A stretch of 64,000 bases of DNA from Psychromonas sp. 14N.309.X.WAT.B.A12 (GCF_030397575.1 NZ_JAPNXS010000001.1:310001-374000); one strand, 5' to 3'. Numbered from the stretch's first letter, positions 54,616 to 64,000 are shown. Numbers and translations: made by a program. The notes: generated by a model not told the origin, from the letters alone.

Positions 54616-56164
54616 ATAGCTCATTTAGATTGGCTAAAATGTTTGCTGCTTTTTCTCTAATAACGATTTTTTGGCCGTTATCTATTTTGTCCCAATTTCG
54701 CACTGGAAAGGACATTCTTGGATTTTTGGAAAACTTGTCATAGTGCTGGTCGATAAAGTTCCAATATAAACTGTTAAGAGGACAGGCATCGGCACTGACT
54801 TTTTCTTTTACCTTATAACGACAGTTTTTACAGTAATCACTCATTTTATTGACGTAATTACCGCTAGCGGCATAGGGTTTGGTGGCAATCCAGCCGCCAT
54901 CTGCAAATAAAGCCATGCTTCGTGTATTGGGGAGTTCGACCCATTCAATGGCATCAATATAAATTCCCAAATACCATTCATCTACTTGCTCAGGAGCGAT
55001 TCCTGCTAATAACGAAAAATTACCCGTTATCATTAATCGCTGAATATGGTGTGCATAGGCATGCTCTAAAGATTGTGAAATAGCACTCTTCAGACATTGC
55101 ATTTTCGTTTTCCCGTCCCAAAAATATTTTGGTAAATCTCTACTGGCAGAAAGCACATTTTGAGATGAATAATCAGGCATATTAACCCAATACATACCTC
55201 TTACATATTCACGCCAACCAATGATCTGCCTAACAAAACCTTCAATTTGAGGTAAAGTGATCGCCCCACGTGAATGTGTAAATGCATGTAATGCAGTTTG
55301 CACCACTTCCATAGGATTAATCATTTTACAGTTCAAGGAAAAGCTTAAACGAGAATGGTATAAGCTCCATGAATATGGTGAGTTAACTGTCATCGCATCT
55401 TGAAAATTACCAAAGTTTGGTAATTGATGTTCACAAAAATAGTGTAATAATTGTAGCGATTGTTGACGATTAATTGGATAGTCCACTTGTTCAGAGGATT
55501 CACCTATGGTTTTAACTTTGTGTGCCTCAATACGTGTTAAATAGGATTTTGCTGGGTTATCAAAAATCAATGGACGAGGGATCTTTTTAAGGTCCGATAC
55601 ACTAAATGATTGGCGATTATTCGCATCATAATTCCAAGCGCCACCTTGTGGTTTGCCTGCTTCCATCAATATATCAAAGCGCTTCCGCATAAAACGATAG
55701 AAAGTTTCCATTCGCACATGTTTTTTAGGCGTAAAGTGTTCTCGTAACTGCTCAAAGGGCAGTAAAAAATGCTCTGTGTCCTCCTCAAACATAGGTAAAG
55801 TGATTTGCTTTGACATCTGATGTAGTTGATCTCGTAAACGATACTCATCAGGTTGCTGGTAGTGGATTGCCTCACAACCATATTGCTTGGCCAATGCCGT
55901 TAATAGATCAGGTAAATCTTGATATTCATTGGTCTCATCTAAAGTGAGGTAACACACTTGATGACCCTGCTTCTTTAAATGATCTGAAAAGTCTGCCATA
56001 GCTGCAAAGAAGGCGGTTATTTTTTTAATATGATGCTTAGTATAATCAGCCTCTTGTTGTAACTCTGCAATGATATAAACAACATCATTATCAACTTGTT
56101 GGAACCAACTGTGTAATGGGTTTAGTTGATCGCCTAATATTAATTTAAGCTGTTTTGCTTTCAT
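54614..56164 (-). CDS. Fe-S photolyase/cryptochrome (PhrB/CryB type)
   Basis: A 516-residue member of the deoxyribodipyrimidine-photolyase-related (COG3046) family. Four cysteines that bind a [4Fe-4S] cluster occur at 357, 445, 448 and 461, with the same spacing as in Agrobacterium PhrB (350, 438, 441, 454). That family repairs (6-4) photoproducts. The start at 56164 (M-K-A-K-Q-L-K-L-I-L-G-D-Q-L) has AAGGAA upstream and fits the family. A start at 56188, which overlaps the previous stop as TAATG, is the alternative. It is last in the operon after the DUF2256 gene. Confidence 0.9.
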   Translation of the reverse strand: MKAKQLKLILGDQLNPLHSWFQQVDNDVVYIIAELQQEADYTKHHIKKITAFFAAMADFSDHLKKQGHQVCYLTLDETNEYQDLPDLLTALAKQYGCEAIHYQQPDEYRLRDQLHQMSKQITLPMFEEDTEHFLLPFEQLREHFTPKKHVRMETFYRFMRKRFDILMEAGKPQGGAWNYDANNRQSFSVSDLKKIPRPLIFDNPAKSYLTRIEAHKVKTIGESSEQVDYPINRQQSLQLLHYFCEHQLPNFGNFQDAMTVNSPYSWSLYHSRLSFSLNCKMINPMEVVQTALHAFTHSRGAITLPQIEGFVRQIIGWREYVRGMYWVNMPDYSSQNVLSASRDLPKYFWDGKTKMQCLKSAISQSLEHAYAHHIQRLMITGNFSLLAGIAPEQVDEWYLGIYIDAIEWVELPNTRSMALFADGGWIATKPYAASGNYVNKMSDYCKNCRYKVKEKVSADACPLNSLYWNFIDQHYDKFSKNPRMSFPVRNWDKIDNGQKIVIREKAANILANLNEL

Positions 56165-56187
56165 TAGTTTTCCTTGTCTTGTCTGCA

Positions 56188-56340
56188 TTATACTTGCTTA
56201 GTTGATGTTGCTTTATGGCGACGACATCGCTCCGAGCAATAACGCACTTGTTGCCAGTTAAGTTGCCATTTCTTGCGCCAATTAAATGGCTTATTGCATG
56301 TGACGCAAATTTTGCTTGGTAGGAACGGTTTGTTATGCAT
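56188..56340 (-). CDS. DUF2256 zinc-ribbon protein
   Basis: A 50-residue protein. Its two metal-binding pairs, C-V-T-C and C-S-E-R-C, and the central N-W-R-K-K-W are typical of DUF2256, a family often found beside photolyase genes. The start ATG at 56340 is used because the upstream frame overlaps the previous gene. Its stop overlaps the possible upstream start of the Fe-S photolyase gene. Zinc binding is inferred from the cysteines; function is unknown. Confidence 0.75.
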   Translation of the reverse strand: MHNKPFLPSKICVTCNKPFNWRKKWQLNWQQVRYCSERCRRHKATSTKQV

Positions 56341-56341
56341 C

Positions 56342-57862
56342 TTATTGTTTACTCTTGGTAGAACGAGGGCGACGCTTTCGCACATGTTTAGCCACAATAC
56401 GTTGACCCTCTTGTCGTGTGTCAATCCGTTTACGAAAACTCCATAATAGATCGCGTGCAATTTTTCCTGTTTGTTCAATATCAACCATAGGCTCAGGGTA
56501 GCTTTCGCCTATCGTAAATTGATAAAGCTGCTGTTCCATTGCTGATAAGATCCATGGAGTATGAATAATCTCATTGGGTATGTCGGATAGTTGAGGGAGC
56601 CATTTTCTGATGAAATCACCGTCGGGATCTTTTTCTTGAGATTGTTTCACTGGGTTATATACGCGGATTATATTGGTCCCAGTGACGCCTGATTGCATTT
56701 GAAATTGCGGATAATGAATACCAGGCTCAAAATCCAGAAACAATTTAGCGAGATATGTAACACCCAATCGCCAATCCACTAACAAATGGTGACACAAAAA
56801 GCTGACTAACATAGCGCGCATTCTAAAATTGATATAACCGGTTTTCATTAAGCAAAGCATGCAAGCATCAACTAATGGGTAGCCAGTTTGTGCATTCTTC
56901 CAACGTGCTAACCTTGTTGTTACAGATAGGCCACAATGTTGCTCAGGGTAATCAAAATGGTGATAAGCCGCATTGAGGTGACGCCATTGCATTTGATGCT
57001 CACTTTCAAACTTTTGAATAAAGTGGCAGTGCCAATGCAAGCGCGATGCTAAACCGTCAATGGGTTTTTTCCAACCAAATTCAGGACGCTTTTGTAAAAT
57101 AGCCTGATAGCATTGTTTTAAACTAATGTTCCCCCAAGCTAGGTAAGGTGATAAGCGAGAGCAACTTTTGCGGCTTGCTAAGGGTTTAGAAATATTAAAG
57201 TGGTAATGTTTCCCTCGTCCGCCTAGAAATGAGTTGAGTATTTTATGTGCCCATTGCTCTCCACCAGTTAGCATTGATGGATCCATTATCAGCCAATCAT
57301 CGGGTAGTGTTGCTTGTGGTAATGCTATTAGGGCTTTATTAGGCACTAAATTATGTGTAGAAAGTTTTGGTGAAGTGAGTTCGCCTTTGATTACTTTACG
57401 CCACTGTTTATCCCAACCTTGTCTATCTTTTCTGGCACGAACTACCGCACCAGTCGGTGTTTCATGCCATTGAACTTTATGTCGGTTACACCAACTTTTT
57501 ATTTGTTTATCCCGTTCAAAGGTGACTAATAACCCCGTTTCTTCGTGGCTAAAGAGTTGTTTAATAATAAATTTTTTTTGTATCTCATCTAATGCCGCTA
57601 CAGCATCCCCAAAGAAAACATAAACTTGCGAATTAAATGCCGCGAGTTGTTGATTTAAATCTTGTATTGATTGCCATACAAAACGCCAATGGCGAAGATC
57701 ATAATGTGGATCATTCACCAAGCAAGGTTCAAATACGTAATAGAGTAAAGTTAAACCAGACTCAACAGAAGATGCTAAGGGTTGATGATCACTCAATCTT
57801 AAGTCACGCTTTAACCAAACTAAGTTAATGGCTTTACGTTCTATTATTGACACGTTATTCAT
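56342..57862 (-). CDS. Cryptochrome/photolyase family protein (COG0415)
   Basis: A 506-residue member of the classical photolyase/cryptochrome family. It starts with the N-terminal alpha/beta domain ([13 protein letters not shown]). The FAD-binding half shows the usual W-x-R-W-K/G-N-A-x-T-G-Y-P-L-V-D-A and the conserved D-W-R-L-G-V region. A basic tail (R-K-R-R-P-R-S) ends the protein. Whether it repairs cyclobutane dimers or acts as a light sensor is not certain. It follows the DASH gene by 3 bp in the same operon. Confidence 0.86.
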   Translation of the reverse strand: MNNVSIIERKAINLVWLKRDLRLSDHQPLASSVESGLTLLYYVFEPCLVNDPHYDLRHWRFVWQSIQDLNQQLAAFNSQVYVFFGDAVAALDEIQKKFIIKQLFSHEETGLLVTFERDKQIKSWCNRHKVQWHETPTGAVVRARKDRQGWDKQWRKVIKGELTSPKLSTHNLVPNKALIALPQATLPDDWLIMDPSMLTGGEQWAHKILNSFLGGRGKHYHFNISKPLASRKSCSRLSPYLAWGNISLKQCYQAILQKRPEFGWKKPIDGLASRLHWHCHFIQKFESEHQMQWRHLNAAYHHFDYPEQHCGLSVTTRLARWKNAQTGYPLVDACMLCLMKTGYINFRMRAMLVSFLCHHLLVDWRLGVTYLAKLFLDFEPGIHYPQFQMQSGVTGTNIIRVYNPVKQSQEKDPDGDFIRKWLPQLSDIPNEIIHTPWILSAMEQQLYQFTIGESYPEPMVDIEQTGKIARDLLWSFRKRIDTRQEGQRIVAKHVRKRRPRSTKSKQ

Positions 57863-57865
57863 AGA

Positions 57866-59224
57866 TTATGATACAGGCCAGTCATCTGCAGTGACTGAAT
57901 CTAGAGGTGGTTGTGTTTGTTGCTTACCTTGTTCAGCCCAAATTGCTTGGTATTCACCATTAGGATCATGTATTTGAGTCTGTTTCTTTAAGTTAAAGTG
58001 CCTGCCTCCACGTGGGTCAACTCCAACGCCTGCGATATACTGCCAATTTCCCCAGTTGATGGCAGCATCATAGTCGATTAAATGTTGTTCAAACCATGCC
58101 GCACCGTATCGCCAATCGACACTTAATTCATTCACTAAACAACTAGCGACAATCTGTCTACCTCGGTTACTTAGGTACCCGGTTTCAACTAATTCATTAA
58201 TGCAAGCATTAACCAATGGGAAAGGGGTGTTAGCGGTACACCATTTTTTAAAACGCTCAGGGTAAAAAGAAGTTAGAGGATTTGAACTTGCTAAGCCTTT
58301 AAACTGATATAATTTATCTTGTATTTTATAATGTAACCACTGAAAGTATTCGCGCCATAACAGTTCATGATAAAGGCTTTCTGTTGATGCACTTTTGCCA
58401 TGTAGTTGCTCAAACTCATTAATGTAATTCGTTACTTGCGTTACAGAGATAAAACCATAATTGATCCAGGACGATAACTTACTGCTATTATCCCAACCAT
58501 CAAGTTTGTTTCTGACTTCTTTGTACCTTGCTGGTGCCGATGATGAAAAGTATTGTTGAAGTTGTTCAAATCCAGCTTGCTCGCCGCCAGTGAAGTAATA
58601 ACCTCGTTGCTGAGCATTCATTTTAATATTTTCAGATAGATGTTTTTCGACAAATAATTCATTCCAACACCTATGATATTCGTCTAACGGTTGGTTAAAT
58701 TGCTTTGGCAATTGGTAAGTAGCAGTTTGTGGAATGGCAGGTGAGATACTAGCAACCGCTTTTCTAAATTTAGAGTAACTTGCTGGTAAATCTGATAAAG
58801 AAAAGGGCAACGCTTGTTCGGTGAATAGGGTAAATTGCTCTACTAAGTGTATGTCTAGTTGTGGCTGATGCTGTTGTAATTGCTTGGTAATATCGCGTTC
58901 ATAGGATCCAGGTCTTTTAGTTGTAACTAGATCTGTAATCGCATATTGACGGCATATAGCATTCAACGAGCTAATAGGATCAGCATTAATGATGTGCAGT
59001 CGCTGACCTAATTTCTGTAAGTTTTTATTAAGCTCATGTATACCTTGTAATAAAAAGGTAAGACGGGTTTTACCCAAGGGAAGTGCTTGTTGTTGGTTAA
59101 CAGCAAACCATTTAGGGTCAATAACAGCTACGCAAATTAGCTGTTCACTTTGACTTGCTAGGTTCAGTGCCAAGTTATCATTAATTCTTAGATCTTTGGT
59201 TACCCAATATAATGTGCGTCGCAT
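57866..59224 (-). CDS. DASH-family cryptochrome
   Basis: A 452-residue DASH cryptochrome with FAD-binding and folate-antenna regions. Typical motifs are W-V-T-K-D-L-R-I-N-D-N near the start, W-R-Y-G-A-A-W-F-E, and the DASH signature W-Q-Y-I-A-G-V-G-x-D-P-R-G-G-R-H-F-N. DASH proteins repair cyclobutane dimers in single-stranded DNA and may sense blue light. ATG 59224 is chosen since the family starts there and GGGAT precedes it; an upstream ATG at 59260 adds 12 hydrophobic residues. It is first in a four-gene minus-strand operon. Confidence 0.92.
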   Translation of the reverse strand: MRRTLYWVTKDLRINDNLALNLASQSEQLICVAVIDPKWFAVNQQQALPLGKTRLTFLLQGIHELNKNLQKLGQRLHIINADPISSLNAICRQYAITDLVTTKRPGSYERDITKQLQQHQPQLDIHLVEQFTLFTEQALPFSLSDLPASYSKFRKAVASISPAIPQTATYQLPKQFNQPLDEYHRCWNELFVEKHLSENIKMNAQQRGYYFTGGEQAGFEQLQQYFSSSAPARYKEVRNKLDGWDNSSKLSSWINYGFISVTQVTNYINEFEQLHGKSASTESLYHELLWREYFQWLHYKIQDKLYQFKGLASSNPLTSFYPERFKKWCTANTPFPLVNACINELVETGYLSNRGRQIVASCLVNELSVDWRYGAAWFEQHLIDYDAAINWGNWQYIAGVGVDPRGGRHFNLKKQTQIHDPNGEYQAIWAEQGKQQTQPPLDSVTADDWPVS

Positions 59225-59368
59225 TAAAATTATCCCATAAATAGCAAAATATACGAACAATCAGTATATTGAGATCAATATCTAGCGCTTAGATTGAATG
59301 CTTTAATAATAAAACGTGAGTAGGGATAAGTGTATTGAAAAGGTATTAAGTAGGTTAATAGTCGGATC

Positions 59369-59412
59369 AAATGGCTTAGCCACACAATTGTGTTCGTTTT
59401 GCTAAGCCATTT
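59369..59412 (-). terminator. Terminator between the GGDEF gene and the photolyase operon
   Basis: A perfect 12-bp stem (AAATGGCTTAGC/GCTAAGCCATTT) encloses a 20-nt loop that itself contains the palindrome ACACAATTGTGT. It follows the GGDEF gene on the minus strand and should insulate the photolyase operon. Confidence 0.65.
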
Positions 59413-59447
59413 TTGCTTCGAGTTTAAGGCTTCTAAGGTATGGTTTG

Positions 59448-61454
59448 TTAACTTAACTGAATTGCTTTATTTCTACCGGTTGCTTTAGCTTGATATAGTG
59501 CAATATCAGCTCGCTTTAAGATCTCATCTATCTCTTCACCATAAAAGTTACGTTGTGCAGTACCAATCGATAAAGTGATGGATATATCCTCTTCACCATT
59601 AACAGGAATTAGAGTATTTTGCATTTGTGTACAAATGTTTTGCGATAGATGTAAAGCTTGCTTTGCATTGAGTCCTACGGTAATAATGACAAATTCTTCG
59701 CCACCTAATCGAGCTAATACCACTTCCTTTGGTAATGCTGCTCTTAATGTAATAGCAATTGCTTTCAATACTTCATCGCCGACATCATGGCCGTAAACAT
59801 CATTGACCTTTTTGAAGTGGTCGGCATCAAGCATTAATATAGAAATATCTTGCTCAGATTGTAAATATTGTTCAGCTTCAATAAAGAAGTGGCGACGGTT
59901 ACTAATTCCTGTTAATACATCTGTGTTAGCAATGTACGCTAGGCGTTCTTCTAACTCAATACGGTCGGTAATATCAAAGGCAGATGTACGAGCAATAGCA
60001 AAATGTCCCTTTTCTAAAATAGAGGTAGCAGATGTAGAAACAAAGAAGGTATGACCATCTTTGCATTGTATCTCTAGTACAACACCTTCAATTTGATTAT
60101 CTAATTGCAATTGCGCTAGAAAACGCTCAAATGTTGTGATGCTAGACGGGGTCAGAAAATCTGTAAAAGGTCTCCCTATTACTTCTTCATGTTGATAACC
60201 AAGCCAGTTTAATTCAGTTTGATTAATTTTTAGAATAATGCCTTGTTTATCTAGGCTGTGGTAGCCACAAGGTGAATTTTCATAAAGGTCATTAAGTTCT
60301 TCTTTAATGATGCCATCATATACGATTTCTCTGCGTTTTTGCTCGGAGATAAATAGCAGTAACAGTAAAATAGCCGCCGCTGCCAGATAAAGTAATACAA
60401 TGACAACTTTTGCAAAGTGCGTATTAAATATAGAATGCTCATTGATGGTTTCATTAGGCAAAAAGATAACTAACTTCCAATCAGTTACTTTTTTAGATTG
60501 GTCAACCACAGTTAAATTAACATTTTGTTCATTTTGAAACATACCAATGCTATCAAGGTTAAAAGGATTGATAGAGACATAGCGAAATATGCCTGATTTA
60601 GAGTGATAAATACCGTCACGATTTTGATTAATGGTTGGCCAAGCATCTGGATATAAATCTTTGAATTTTTGGTCTACATTATCAAGGCTTGCACCCCATT
60701 CATTATTTCTATCGTGGTTGCTTAACCAATAACCTTGTGGGTCGATTAACATACCTTGGCCACTAATACGCAGCTCCATTTGCTTTCGAAAATCTTCAAG
60801 TAATTCATTAGCAAAATAGTTCATGACCATTAATCCGAGTTTTTCTCCTTTTGAATTAAAAATAGGCGTCGCAAAACGGATCACTGGTTTGTAAGGAACT
60901 TCCACTTTCCCATACTCCATATTAAGTTCCATTGCAGAGACATACACCTGACCTTTTCTTAGTTTTTTACTTTCTTTAAAGTAAGAGGAGTCTTGTTTAT
61001 TCTGTAGATTATCAGCATTGACGATAGTAGGTTGACCACTATTATAATTCATTCGGATTTTTTCATTACCTTGCATGTCGATTAAACGAATTTGATCGTA
61101 TCGATTAAAAGTAACGGCAAGGTTGATGAACAAGGTTTCTAAGCCTTTACGACTGATTGGGCTGCCGTACTCAAGGAAGTTAGCTAATACGTTAGAGCGA
61201 GTACTCATCTGCAATACCATTAATTGCATTTGCATCTCTTTTTGTAGTACTTGCGTAGTAGAAGAAACAAAGGCTTCTTCTTGATTTAGCATAGTTTTAG
61301 CTACATTTTGCGTATATTGCTGGTAAGCATAAGTTAATAATAACGTTATTGAGATCGCTAATAACGCATAACTCCAAATGAATCGCTTAATTATAACGGG
61401 CCAGATGGAGGTTAATTGTAACTCAGAAGTTGACGGTAATTGTGTTAATGTCAT
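59448..61454 (-). CDS. Membrane diguanylate cyclase (Cache-PAS-GGDEF)
   Basis: A 668-residue c-di-GMP synthase. A transmembrane helix (about 20-46), a large periplasmic Cache-like sensor (about 50-345), a second helix (349-370), a PAS domain (about 385-500) and a C-terminal GGDEF domain (about 505-665) follow in order. The active loop is G-G-E-E-F at 584-588, a functional variant. The upstream R-x-x-D inhibition site is replaced (P-K-E-V), so product feedback should be absent. It is 68 bp after a putative degenerate EAL gene on the same strand, suggesting a shared signalling module. Confidence 0.9.
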   Translation of the reverse strand: MTLTQLPSTSELQLTSIWPVIIKRFIWSYALLAISITLLLTYAYQQYTQNVAKTMLNQEEAFVSSTTQVLQKEMQMQLMVLQMSTRSNVLANFLEYGSPISRKGLETLFINLAVTFNRYDQIRLIDMQGNEKIRMNYNSGQPTIVNADNLQNKQDSSYFKESKKLRKGQVYVSAMELNMEYGKVEVPYKPVIRFATPIFNSKGEKLGLMVMNYFANELLEDFRKQMELRISGQGMLIDPQGYWLSNHDRNNEWGASLDNVDQKFKDLYPDAWPTINQNRDGIYHSKSGIFRYVSINPFNLDSIGMFQNEQNVNLTVVDQSKKVTDWKLVIFLPNETINEHSIFNTHFAKVVIVLLYLAAAAILLLLLFISEQKRREIVYDGIIKEELNDLYENSPCGYHSLDKQGIILKINQTELNWLGYQHEEVIGRPFTDFLTPSSITTFERFLAQLQLDNQIEGVVLEIQCKDGHTFFVSTSATSILEKGHFAIARTSAFDITDRIELEERLAYIANTDVLTGISNRRHFFIEAEQYLQSEQDISILMLDADHFKKVNDVYGHDVGDEVLKAIAITLRAALPKEVVLARLGGEEFVIITVGLNAKQALHLSQNICTQMQNTLIPVNGEEDISITLSIGTAQRNFYGEEIDEILKRADIALYQAKATGRNKAIQLS

Positions 61455-61522
61455 AGATTGCTCTTGTTATTATATTTTATGGCTGTTGTATTAGTTACTA
61501 GTAGTTTGACCTGCATTGTTGA

Positions 61523-62914
61523 TTAAAATTCGCTAGTGTGTGGGTCAAGTGTAAATTCAATGCCATGCAACGATAGGGCATCAATACTGACTTTATTAAA
61601 TTCCATAACCGCCCCTAAACGGATTGTTTGTTGTTGTGCAGCTTGGATAAAATCAAATAGATATTGAGAAGGTGTGTCAAACAATTGTAATGCGAGTGTT
61701 TTACTAAAAATAATGTCTGAAATAGGCAATGACATTAACATATCAATGGATAGCGATTGTGTATCTTCAATAAACCAATAGATTTTTGAGTTGTTTAACC
61801 TTGCCATGACGATTAATGAGAAAAACGGCGAAGGTTTAGCGATAGATTGAGGGTACTTTATGTACAAATCAATTTGATTTTTACCACCACTTAAGCGCTC
61901 AGCCAACAATAACGCACGATCGTAATTCACTCCATCAGGAAACCAATCGAATATGCTTTTTACATTGACTATTTTATTGGCGTCACTGTCTAGTTTAATT
62001 GACGAGATTTGTTTTTGGCTCATGCCATAGGGACAAAGTAGAGCACTAGGTTTATTACCGATCTGCCCGGTATGATGGTCGATCAAAAATAATGGGTGGG
62101 CTGAAATATCAGTTTTTTGTTGTTGAATTAAGTGCTTTAAATAAATTTTAGAAAATAAACTAATCAAAATTTGACGTGATTGCTGCGTATTTGGGATATG
62201 GCTTAAACTTGCTAAAATAGTAAATCCTAAGCTATTAGTTAGATCATATAACGCATGGCTTAAGTTAGCTTGCATTTTTCCATAGAGCATTAAAAAAGGG
62301 CGTTGTTTAAGATTCATTAAGTTGTTTAAGACTTCCATTAAACGCAAGTTTGGCGTGTTTAAATCTATAATCAACAATTGTAAGTCATGAATATTAGTGA
62401 GAGATTGTTCTGCTGTGTAAATATACAGGTTATCTAATCCCTGCAACTGTTTAGGCCTTTTTGCTGGTGGATACTCCGATATTAACCCTGTCTTGTAGTG
62501 TTTTAACCAACGATTGAACAATGTAAGGCTATTATGCTGCCATTCTTCTGTTGCCTGCTGTAAGTGTTGGGTAGATTGACAATGATCAAAACTGGGTAGG
62601 TCTATCGCCATACTAGGTAACTCACCTAGCCAAAATATTTGTAGGTCTTCACGTTCTTTTAATAGTTGTATTAGGGAGTCACATTGAACATGTGACTCAA
62701 TACTATTATCCAAAATAACGGCACTGCCTAATGGCGATGAACTTAATTGTAAGATGAGAATAGAGAGGTCGCTGATCTTTTGTTTAATATCAATGTTTGC
62801 CACAGCAATCAGGCTATAAAGGGGGAAAATACCTCCATAACCTGTCTGCTCAGAGCTTAATAAAAGGTGTAACTCTTGTTCACTTAATATAGAACTCTGT
62901 TGAGAGTTAAACAT
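61523..62914 (-). CDS. Unknown protein, possibly a degenerate EAL-domain protein
   Basis: A 463-residue cytosolic protein without a firmly recognised domain. Its C-terminal 120 residues can be laid over an EAL domain: Y-W-F-I-E-D-T-Q-S replaces the D-D-F-G-T-G loop, and L-P-I-S-D-I-I-F-S the L-P-V-D-x-I-K-I-D strand. H-G-I-E-F-T then falls where G-x-x-x-x-Q-G normally is. Metal-binding and catalytic residues are missing. The middle part (L-L-I-I-D-L-N, about 183-189) recalls a receiver-like strand. It starts one base after the DUF2913 stop and precedes a GGDEF gene. The EAL interpretation is inference. Confidence 0.55.
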   Translation of the reverse strand: MFNSQQSSILSEQELHLLLSSEQTGYGGIFPLYSLIAVANIDIKQKISDLSILILQLSSSPLGSAVILDNSIESHVQCDSLIQLLKEREDLQIFWLGELPSMAIDLPSFDHCQSTQHLQQATEEWQHNSLTLFNRWLKHYKTGLISEYPPAKRPKQLQGLDNLYIYTAEQSLTNIHDLQLLIIDLNTPNLRLMEVLNNLMNLKQRPFLMLYGKMQANLSHALYDLTNSLGFTILASLSHIPNTQQSRQILISLFSKIYLKHLIQQQKTDISAHPLFLIDHHTGQIGNKPSALLCPYGMSQKQISSIKLDSDANKIVNVKSIFDWFPDGVNYDRALLLAERLSGGKNQIDLYIKYPQSIAKPSPFFSLIVMARLNNSKIYWFIEDTQSLSIDMLMSLPISDIIFSKTLALQLFDTPSQYLFDFIQAAQQQTIRLGAVMEFNKVSIDALSLHGIEFTLDPHTSEF

Positions 62915-62915
62915 C

Positions 62916-63560
62916 TTATGCTTCTAGTAGCTCTGGTAAAAATTCGCCACTGTTTTCAGGGTATATAATATACTCGCCATGGTATTTCACTTTGGACTTA
63001 TAATCCGTCACCTTGTGTAATAACAGTGTATGTTGGTAAGCCGCAGCTAGCGCTTCAGGAATATCTCCTCGAATATATAAGCTTAATGGTTTCACTAGCA
63101 AGCCATCTTCAAAGTGCGATTCAAATTGTTCAGTGCAAATTATTAAAGATGCTTGGCCACCGCTATGACGATTTAGTTTTTCGCCAACAACAAGATCAGT
63201 ATTTACCATCCATTGTTGTGCAATCAATTGTTCACAGAGTGCAGAAACTTGTGTTTTATAAACAGGTTTTGCACTCAGGCTTTCATCAAACACATGTTCA
63301 TAGGTACGTTTAATCGCGGCGAAGGTCGTCACAAGAGCTGCATTTTTACCTAAACTACGAGCTTTGCGTTGCCAAATCGTCAAAGTGGGTAATACATCAC
63401 TTTCATAGCGTTTTTTCTTGATTGCATTGGTTGTCCATGCTGCTAAGAAATGTGTTTCACTAAGTGGGTTTTTAGGAATTTTTCCTTTCGTTTGTGCTTC
63501 GTTTAAATCTGCTAATGCATCGCTAACCACTTGATGAACTGATGTTGAAAAACTTGTCAT
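62916..63560 (-). CDS. DUF2913 family protein
   Basis: A 214-residue protein matching the pattern I recall for DUF2913: early K-N-P-L-S-E-T-H-F-L-A-A-W near 31-43, R-K-A-R-S-L-G-K-N near 66-74, and a conserved end H-K-V-T-D-Y-K-S-K-V-K-Y-H-G-E-Y near 182-197. The family is restricted to marine gammaproteobacteria as far as I know, with no known function. No signal peptide is present. It is the first gene of the minus-strand unit with the putative EAL and GGDEF genes. Confidence 0.65.
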   Translation of the reverse strand: MTSFSTSVHQVVSDALADLNEAQTKGKIPKNPLSETHFLAAWTTNAIKKKRYESDVLPTLTIWQRKARSLGKNAALVTTFAAIKRTYEHVFDESLSAKPVYKTQVSALCEQLIAQQWMVNTDLVVGEKLNRHSGGQASLIICTEQFESHFEDGLLVKPLSLYIRGDIPEALAAAYQHTLLLHKVTDYKSKVKYHGEYIIYPENSGEFLPELLEA

Positions 63561-63814
63561 GACGATCCTGCTATTAAAAAGTGTAATAACAAAATTATGA
63601 CAGGCTAACTAGAAACGAACAAGTAAAGTTAAAGTAAATTACACTCATATTCAGTATAAATACAGCTGATAGGGAGGTGATTGATTTGAGGGCAAAAAAA
63701 TCGTATAAAAAACAACTCTTTGATATGAAATAGGTGAATTTGCTTTAATAACATCAATGCAAAATAATGCAAACTTGATTACACTCTTACTATGTTCGAT
63801 TAACTAGGTTTTAT

Positions 63815-64000
63815 ATGTCTAATTTCAGTCTAAAATTGGTACCGCCTTCTAACAAGAAAATATCACTGGTTTTAGGTAGTGGTGGTGCTAGGGGAATGGT
63901 ACACATAGGTATTATTAAGTGGTTAGTTGAACATGGTTATGAAATTCAATCTATTTCTGGTTGTTCTATCGGTGCGTTGATCGGTGGGGTTTATGCCGCT
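63815..64000 (+). CDS. Patatin-like phospholipase, 5' part
   Basis: The first 62 codons of a gene cut by the right edge. The patatin oxyanion motif G-S-G-G-A-R-G is at 21-27 and the nucleophile elbow G-C-S-I-G at 49-53 (Ser51), as in RssA-type patatin-like proteins. The catalytic Asp would be off the window. The protein is probably a cytosolic or membrane-associated lipid acyl hydrolase. It is divergent from the DUF2913 gene. Confidence 0.88.
   Translation, partial: MSNFSLKLVPPSNKKISLVLGSGGARGMVHIGIIKWLVEHGYEIQSISGCSIGALIGGVYAA

Noticed and set aside
1-64000. tRNA or rRNA genes
   Set aside because: No cloverleaf-like element or rRNA core sequence was recognised on reading; a tRNAscan-SE/Infernal run would be needed to confirm absence.

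Overview
The window is a chromosomal segment from an A+T-rich marine gammaproteobacterium. Several features point to a cold-adapted Alteromonadales-type genus such as Psychromonas, Colwellia or Moritella: a complete bacterial polyunsaturated fatty acid (PUFA) synthase locus, small families typical of Vibrio/Shewanella relatives (TmaR/DUF496, DUF2750, DUF2960, DUF2057, DUF2913, VF530), and three photolyase/cryptochrome genes. Psychromonas is my best guess, but the genus cannot be fixed from sequence alone. No rRNA, tRNA, CRISPR array, intact insertion sequence or prophage was seen.

Layout. 1-5 kb: the 3' end of a hotdog thioesterase, a PilZ protein, the phosphopantetheinyl transferase pfaE (minus strand), tmaR, a PIN-PhoH ATPase, a TrmH-type RNA methyltransferase and a DUF2750 protein. 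5-11.6 kb: an M50 membrane protease, then the sulfate assimilation operon cysD-cysN-SLC13 permease-cysC. 11.6-19.2 kb: radA with a coupled methyltransferase, a long recX, a queuosine-precursor transporter (yhhQ) behind a probable preQ1-I riboswitch, a DUF2960 protein, an acyl-CoA ligase, ppiC and a J-domain membrane protein. 19.2-22.9 kb: a sigma-54 activator divergent from cyanase (cynS) and an FNT channel, with a good -24/-12 promoter and two tandem palindromes between them. 23-41.1 kb: pfaR-pfaA-pfaB-pfaC-pfaD. 41.1-42.7 kb: two VF530-family paralogues around an ElaA acetyltransferase. 42.7-53 kb: mostly housekeeping genes (fbp, an RhlE-type helicase, a Gfo/Idh oxidoreductase, tex, trmK, an SDR) and several small unknowns. 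54-59.3 kb: a Nudix hydrolase facing a minus-strand light/repair operon (DASH cryptochrome, second photolyase-like protein, DUF2256 zinc protein, Fe-S photolyase). 59.4-63.6 kb: a minus-strand c-di-GMP-type operon (DUF2913, putative degenerate EAL protein, Cache-PAS-GGDEF diguanylate cyclase). The window ends in the first 62 codons of a patatin-like phospholipase.

How the genes work together. PfaA-D form the iterative omega-3 PUFA synthase. PfaE, about 22 kb away, activates the four ACP domains of PfaA, and PfaR is probably the operon activator. PfaR looks like a domesticated IS481-type transposase that has lost its catalytic aspartates. The thioesterase next to pfaE is a candidate product-release enzyme. 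The most interesting signals are the origin of PfaR, the predicted preQ1 riboswitch, the complete sigma-54 circuit for cyanate use, the four-gene photolyase cluster, the VF530 pair next to pfaD, and the degenerate EAL/GGDEF operon.
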